DNA from: Sepiola atlantica
Taxonomy: Eukaryota > Mollusca > Cephalopoda > Sepiida > Sepiolidae
Assembly (NCBI GenBank): GCA_963556195.1
Contig: OY744551.1
Coordinates: 13,354,096 to 13,418,095 of the forward strand
Reading direction: 5' to 3'
Length of the DNA: 64,000 bases
The position numbers and the translations under genes are program-made. Below the pieces are notes generated by a model, which was not told the origin of the DNA, ran no database searches, and saw only the letters and a list, made by a program, of their open reading frames with translations. Below, one piece after another: positions 61,124 to 64,000 of the stretch (its first letter is position 1; each line of letters starts with the position of its first letter).

Positions 61124-62393
61124 CTACAATAAGAGAAACACAAATATAACAGTTAGGTACCTGTACATTAAATTAAGGGTTATAAACACATTTTTTAACG
61201 ACTTACTGAAAAATCCAGTAATTATAGGATAACTATTACATCTTCAATGACTATTTTTTTTTAAAATAAGTAAGTTATTTATTTATTATTGTACTAAATA
61301 TGAGTTAATCAAAGTTTTATTCCGAATGTATTTCTCCCTATATATTTTAATCGCACAAAATATATGCTAGGATATATAACTTTGTTATGGGATACGGTTA
61401 TGTTTAAAAATGGATTGTTTTACTTATTCCAATTAGCTGAAATTTATAATTAACTAAAAAAGTAACCAATCACTCAGAGATATATCGTTTCCGCTCGTCC
61501 TCACAGAATTCTCTTTTAATTGAACCACTCTCTAATATTTTATCTCCGTGTGAGCATTTAGAAAAGAGTGGGTCTCGTCATTGATACATAATCTACATAA
61601 GTGCGTTTGTACACGCCAGAATCACGTATGTAAATTAGATGGCAAAATTGTTCATCTCTTTAAGTTTTAATACTAACAACATTCATACATTTAAAAAAAT
61701 AATTACCAATATATTATTAATTATCCGAGTTGAATGAAGAAACATATATATTCTGATTATTAATAATTTTAATTCATTATTTCTATTTCACTTTGACGCT
61801 ATTTAAAAAAAACACACAAAATGTTGGTGACGAGTATATTATAACTTCTACATATTTTTGTTGGTTAAATTTTGGTATGAAATATACGGCTTCCTTCGAA
61901 TGAGGTAGTTTACAGGAAATATCAAATTCACAACGGTCCCCAGCCGCATGTATACTCTAGTCAAGGGAAACTACATACAGCGCCTAGAATTCAGTAATGG
62001 TCACCCATCTGCTACTGGCGAGGCTCTATGTTGCTTAATGTCAGTTATCTTACGAGTGAGTCAACGCGATTATGCCGTACAAGTCTAACGCTACCCGTTT
62101 GTAATTCCACGGGTTCTCTTTGAGGTTTCCATTATGATTTAATACATTAGCAAACGTTGTGGAAGTCTTTTGTATAGTGAGTTTATTCTTCATCTTTATC
62201 AACGGTTTTACGTATGAATACGTTTCAAAACAAATTAAACATTGTGTTACAGTTTACATATACGAAGTATTTATTTTATACGCACCTTTTCTCCCATGAA
62301 GTAATGGCTTCCTCCGTTGCGCATGCACAAACTCCTTTCCATGAAGGGCATGATTCTGTTGAAGCTGTTCATATATCTCCAGTACATGTAGGT
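60959..62393 (-). CDS. S-crystallin gene C, 5' part beyond window (exons 5-6)
   Basis: Third S-crystallin copy, on the opposite strand and convergent with gene B. CDS join (minus): 62393-62286, 61123-60959, stop TAA. Exon 5 begins TYMYWRYMNSFNRI (Thr and Asn where A and B have Asn and Ser) and ends GSHYFMGEK; exon 6 protein is the same as in A and B as far as I can read it. Exons 1-4 are not found between 62394 and 64000, so intron 4 exceeds 1.6 kb. Reading frame intact; probably a functional gene. Confidence 0.92.
61124..61970. other. Gene C intron 5
   Basis: AT-rich intron without recognised content up to the 5S-like segment. Confidence 0.45.
61970..62090 (-). repeat. 5S-rRNA-like sequence (pseudogene or SINE head)
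   Basis: Reverse complement follows 5S rRNA through its length: the plus strand shows tcacccatctgctact.gcgaggc, tgcttaa, atcttacgag, acgcgatTATGCCGTA, against the reverse complement of animal 5S (tcccatccaagtactaaccaggc, tgcttagc, atcagacgag, ggtatggccgta). Roughly two thirds identical by eye. Lies in gene C intron 5. Too diverged for a working gene; either a 5S pseudogene or the head of a 5S-derived (SINE3-type) retroposon. Confidence 0.65.
62286..62393 (-). CDS. S-crystallin C exon 5
   Basis: 108 bp; acceptor cttactag, donor gtgcgt. 36 codons, last codon AAG where A and B have AAA. Confidence 0.92.
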
Positions 62394-62749
62394 CTAGTAA
62401 GAATATAAAAAATGATCATATATACATACATTGCTATTAACACAACTAAAAATTATTTATGGCACAGTGTACAGGATGGTCCGAAAGTTTTCTCTCTCCT
62501 ACGAAAAAGTAACAACTACAGAGAAACCAGTACTACTGTTACATTACCTTACCGACAAGTATATAGATACTTTATACCTGGTTTACCGTTTTCACCGTCG
62601 TAGTAACCGGCATCGTCTTTGTGAACCCAGGCCAATTTTTGTCTGTTGATAAACTTACGTTGACACTTATTGTTTTGTTAATAACAAATTTATGAATAAA
62701 AGCAGTCACAGGAAACATCAGAGAGACGGGTTATTTGTGCACGCGACAT

Positions 62750-62788
<39 letters not shown>

Positions 62789-64000
62789 CATACATACATA
62801 CATACATAGATTGATAGTTAGATAGATAAACGGATAGCCTGTCTCATTTAATCAGGTCACCTTTGCTCTTATTCGTTTTTTAGGGACAGCACGTAAACAC
62901 GTTTTCCTCGTTTAAATCTCGCTAGCTAAGAAAGAAAACGAAACAAAGGGCTTCGCCCGGAAATCACGTGTTTTGCATAAGTTCCATCGGTGTCCCCCTT
63001 TGACCCTTGACCTGTAAACTGTCTCCATAAAATAAGACTACTACAATGCAACAGTACGACTATACCAAAACATTGGGTTCACTTTATTCATTTTAAAAAT
63101 AAGAAAAACAAAATATAAACACTTGATCAATAGAACAATTAAAAGAGTAATTGAAAACACACGCAATGGATTCAGTTTATTAACTTTCATTGCCATTGCA
63201 AACATCGAGACGATCTTTGAGAACAGTGTAGTATATAATGATCCGGTACGTATGCGTAGCATTTTAGAATGAATTCAGCTGCTTTAATTTCGTCCCTTTG
63301 TATTTTAAATTCCTTTTCAAAGTTCAAAGTGGTACTCATTAGAGAACTATTTATATATTGAAACAACTTTATTCTAAAATTTTAGTCAATCTTCTGGAAT
63401 TGAGTTAATTCGAACAAAAGATAAACATATCATTTATATCTTAACAATGTGACGTAGAGACGGGCAAAGCCGATTCAACATGAAACTACGTAATGAACTA
63501 ATAATATGAATAATAAAACCCCGAAAAGATTATTTTAAAGGCAATTGAAAGAAACTGAAAACTACAGCATTCTTTTAACTTCATATGAATTTAAAATTAT
63601 TTTTCTATCTGCCAAGTGACTCCAATTTGAGAACTACGTCTATATATATAAACGCTATTCTAGAATTCCAACAAGCGTTCTCAGATTAAATATATGTTAA
63701 TTAAAACTTAACAGATAGGCTATATTGCAATAAGCTCACGCAGACAGTAGACGAAGTCGTCTGAACTAAAAGTTACATATCGAACTAAAAGCATAATAAT
63801 TCGTTAGGATTATTTAACACCCAATTTAGAGAAATTAGTAATAACAACATTCCTTTATTCTGACGCGAATAAGACGAAAGATGGGCAAATACAATTCATC
63901 AAATGAGTGAAATTCGATGAGAAATTCTGACTAAACTTAGCTGAAAATTTCTAATATTGACCGAAGACCGATCGAATAATGAGACAATTAGAAACCTAGG
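62394..64000. other. Gene C intron 4 (partial)
   Basis: AT-rich with a GATA/CATA microsatellite at 62750-62830. No S-crystallin exon 4-like repeat on either strand. Small open frames without recognisable domains. Confidence 0.5.

Noticed and set aside
62394..64000. Exons 1-4 of gene C
   Set aside because: Searched by eye on the minus strand for the GGATCC repeat exon and the exon 3 and exon 2 motifs; none found, so they must lie beyond the window.

Overview
The window is invertebrate nuclear DNA, almost certainly from a coleoid cephalopod (squid, cuttlefish or octopus). The deciding evidence is three copies of an S-crystallin gene, the glutathione-S-transferase-derived lens protein family known from cephalopod eyes. 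The rest is AT-rich, intron-rich and repeat-rich, with very long (TA)n microsatellites, an uninterrupted (AAT)n tract of about 1.5 kb, Penelope-like retroelements, LINE debris, MITEs and several SINE-like repeats. I cannot fix the genus. The long Met/Gly-rich central insert resembles decapodiform (squid) S-crystallins, but that is inference.

Layout. Gene A (plus strand, 829-13059) enters with intron 1 already in progress: exons 2-6 are present and exon 1 lies upstream of the window. From 13.2 to 32 kb is intergenic DNA: S-crystallin 3'UTR fragments without coding exons, LINE fragments, a foldback element at 15 kb, a degenerate Penelope-like element at 20-21 kb, a second foldback at 22 kb, a tandem pair of elements with a U2-snRNA-like head at 23.2-23.9 kb, tRNA-like SINEs, LINE 3' ends at 26 and 28 kb, and a satellite of about 90 bp (29.3-30.6 kb). 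Gene B (plus strand, 32119-44093) is complete: TATA box, six exons, intact 298-codon reading frame and poly(A) signal. Its intron 1 contains a compound (TA)n(GA)n satellite. From 44.3 to 60.8 kb is a second repeat-rich interval: a retroposon with a clear 13-bp target duplication, a 3.03-kb Penelope-like element with 443-bp terminal inverted repeats that each carry a hammerhead-ribozyme-like motif, a MITE-like element, the giant (AAT)n tract and a second Penelope C-terminal fragment. Gene C (minus strand, 60959-62393) shows exons 6 and 5 of a third S-crystallin; the rest lies beyond the right edge.

How it fits together. A and B are tandem and C is convergent with them, forming a lens-crystallin gene cluster. 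Each gene has the GST-sigma exon plan, and in A and B an additional exon (4) encodes a Met/Gly/Ser-rich loop grown from an 18/21-bp in-frame minisatellite. Isolated 3'UTR fragments at 14 kb, and perhaps 50.5 kb, suggest that further copies were lost or only partly duplicated. The most interesting observations are the Penelope element whose inverted repeats duplicate both its endonuclease C-terminus and a ribozyme motif, the U2-headed structured repeat, the minisatellite-driven insert exon, and 3'UTR-only fossils next to LINE debris.
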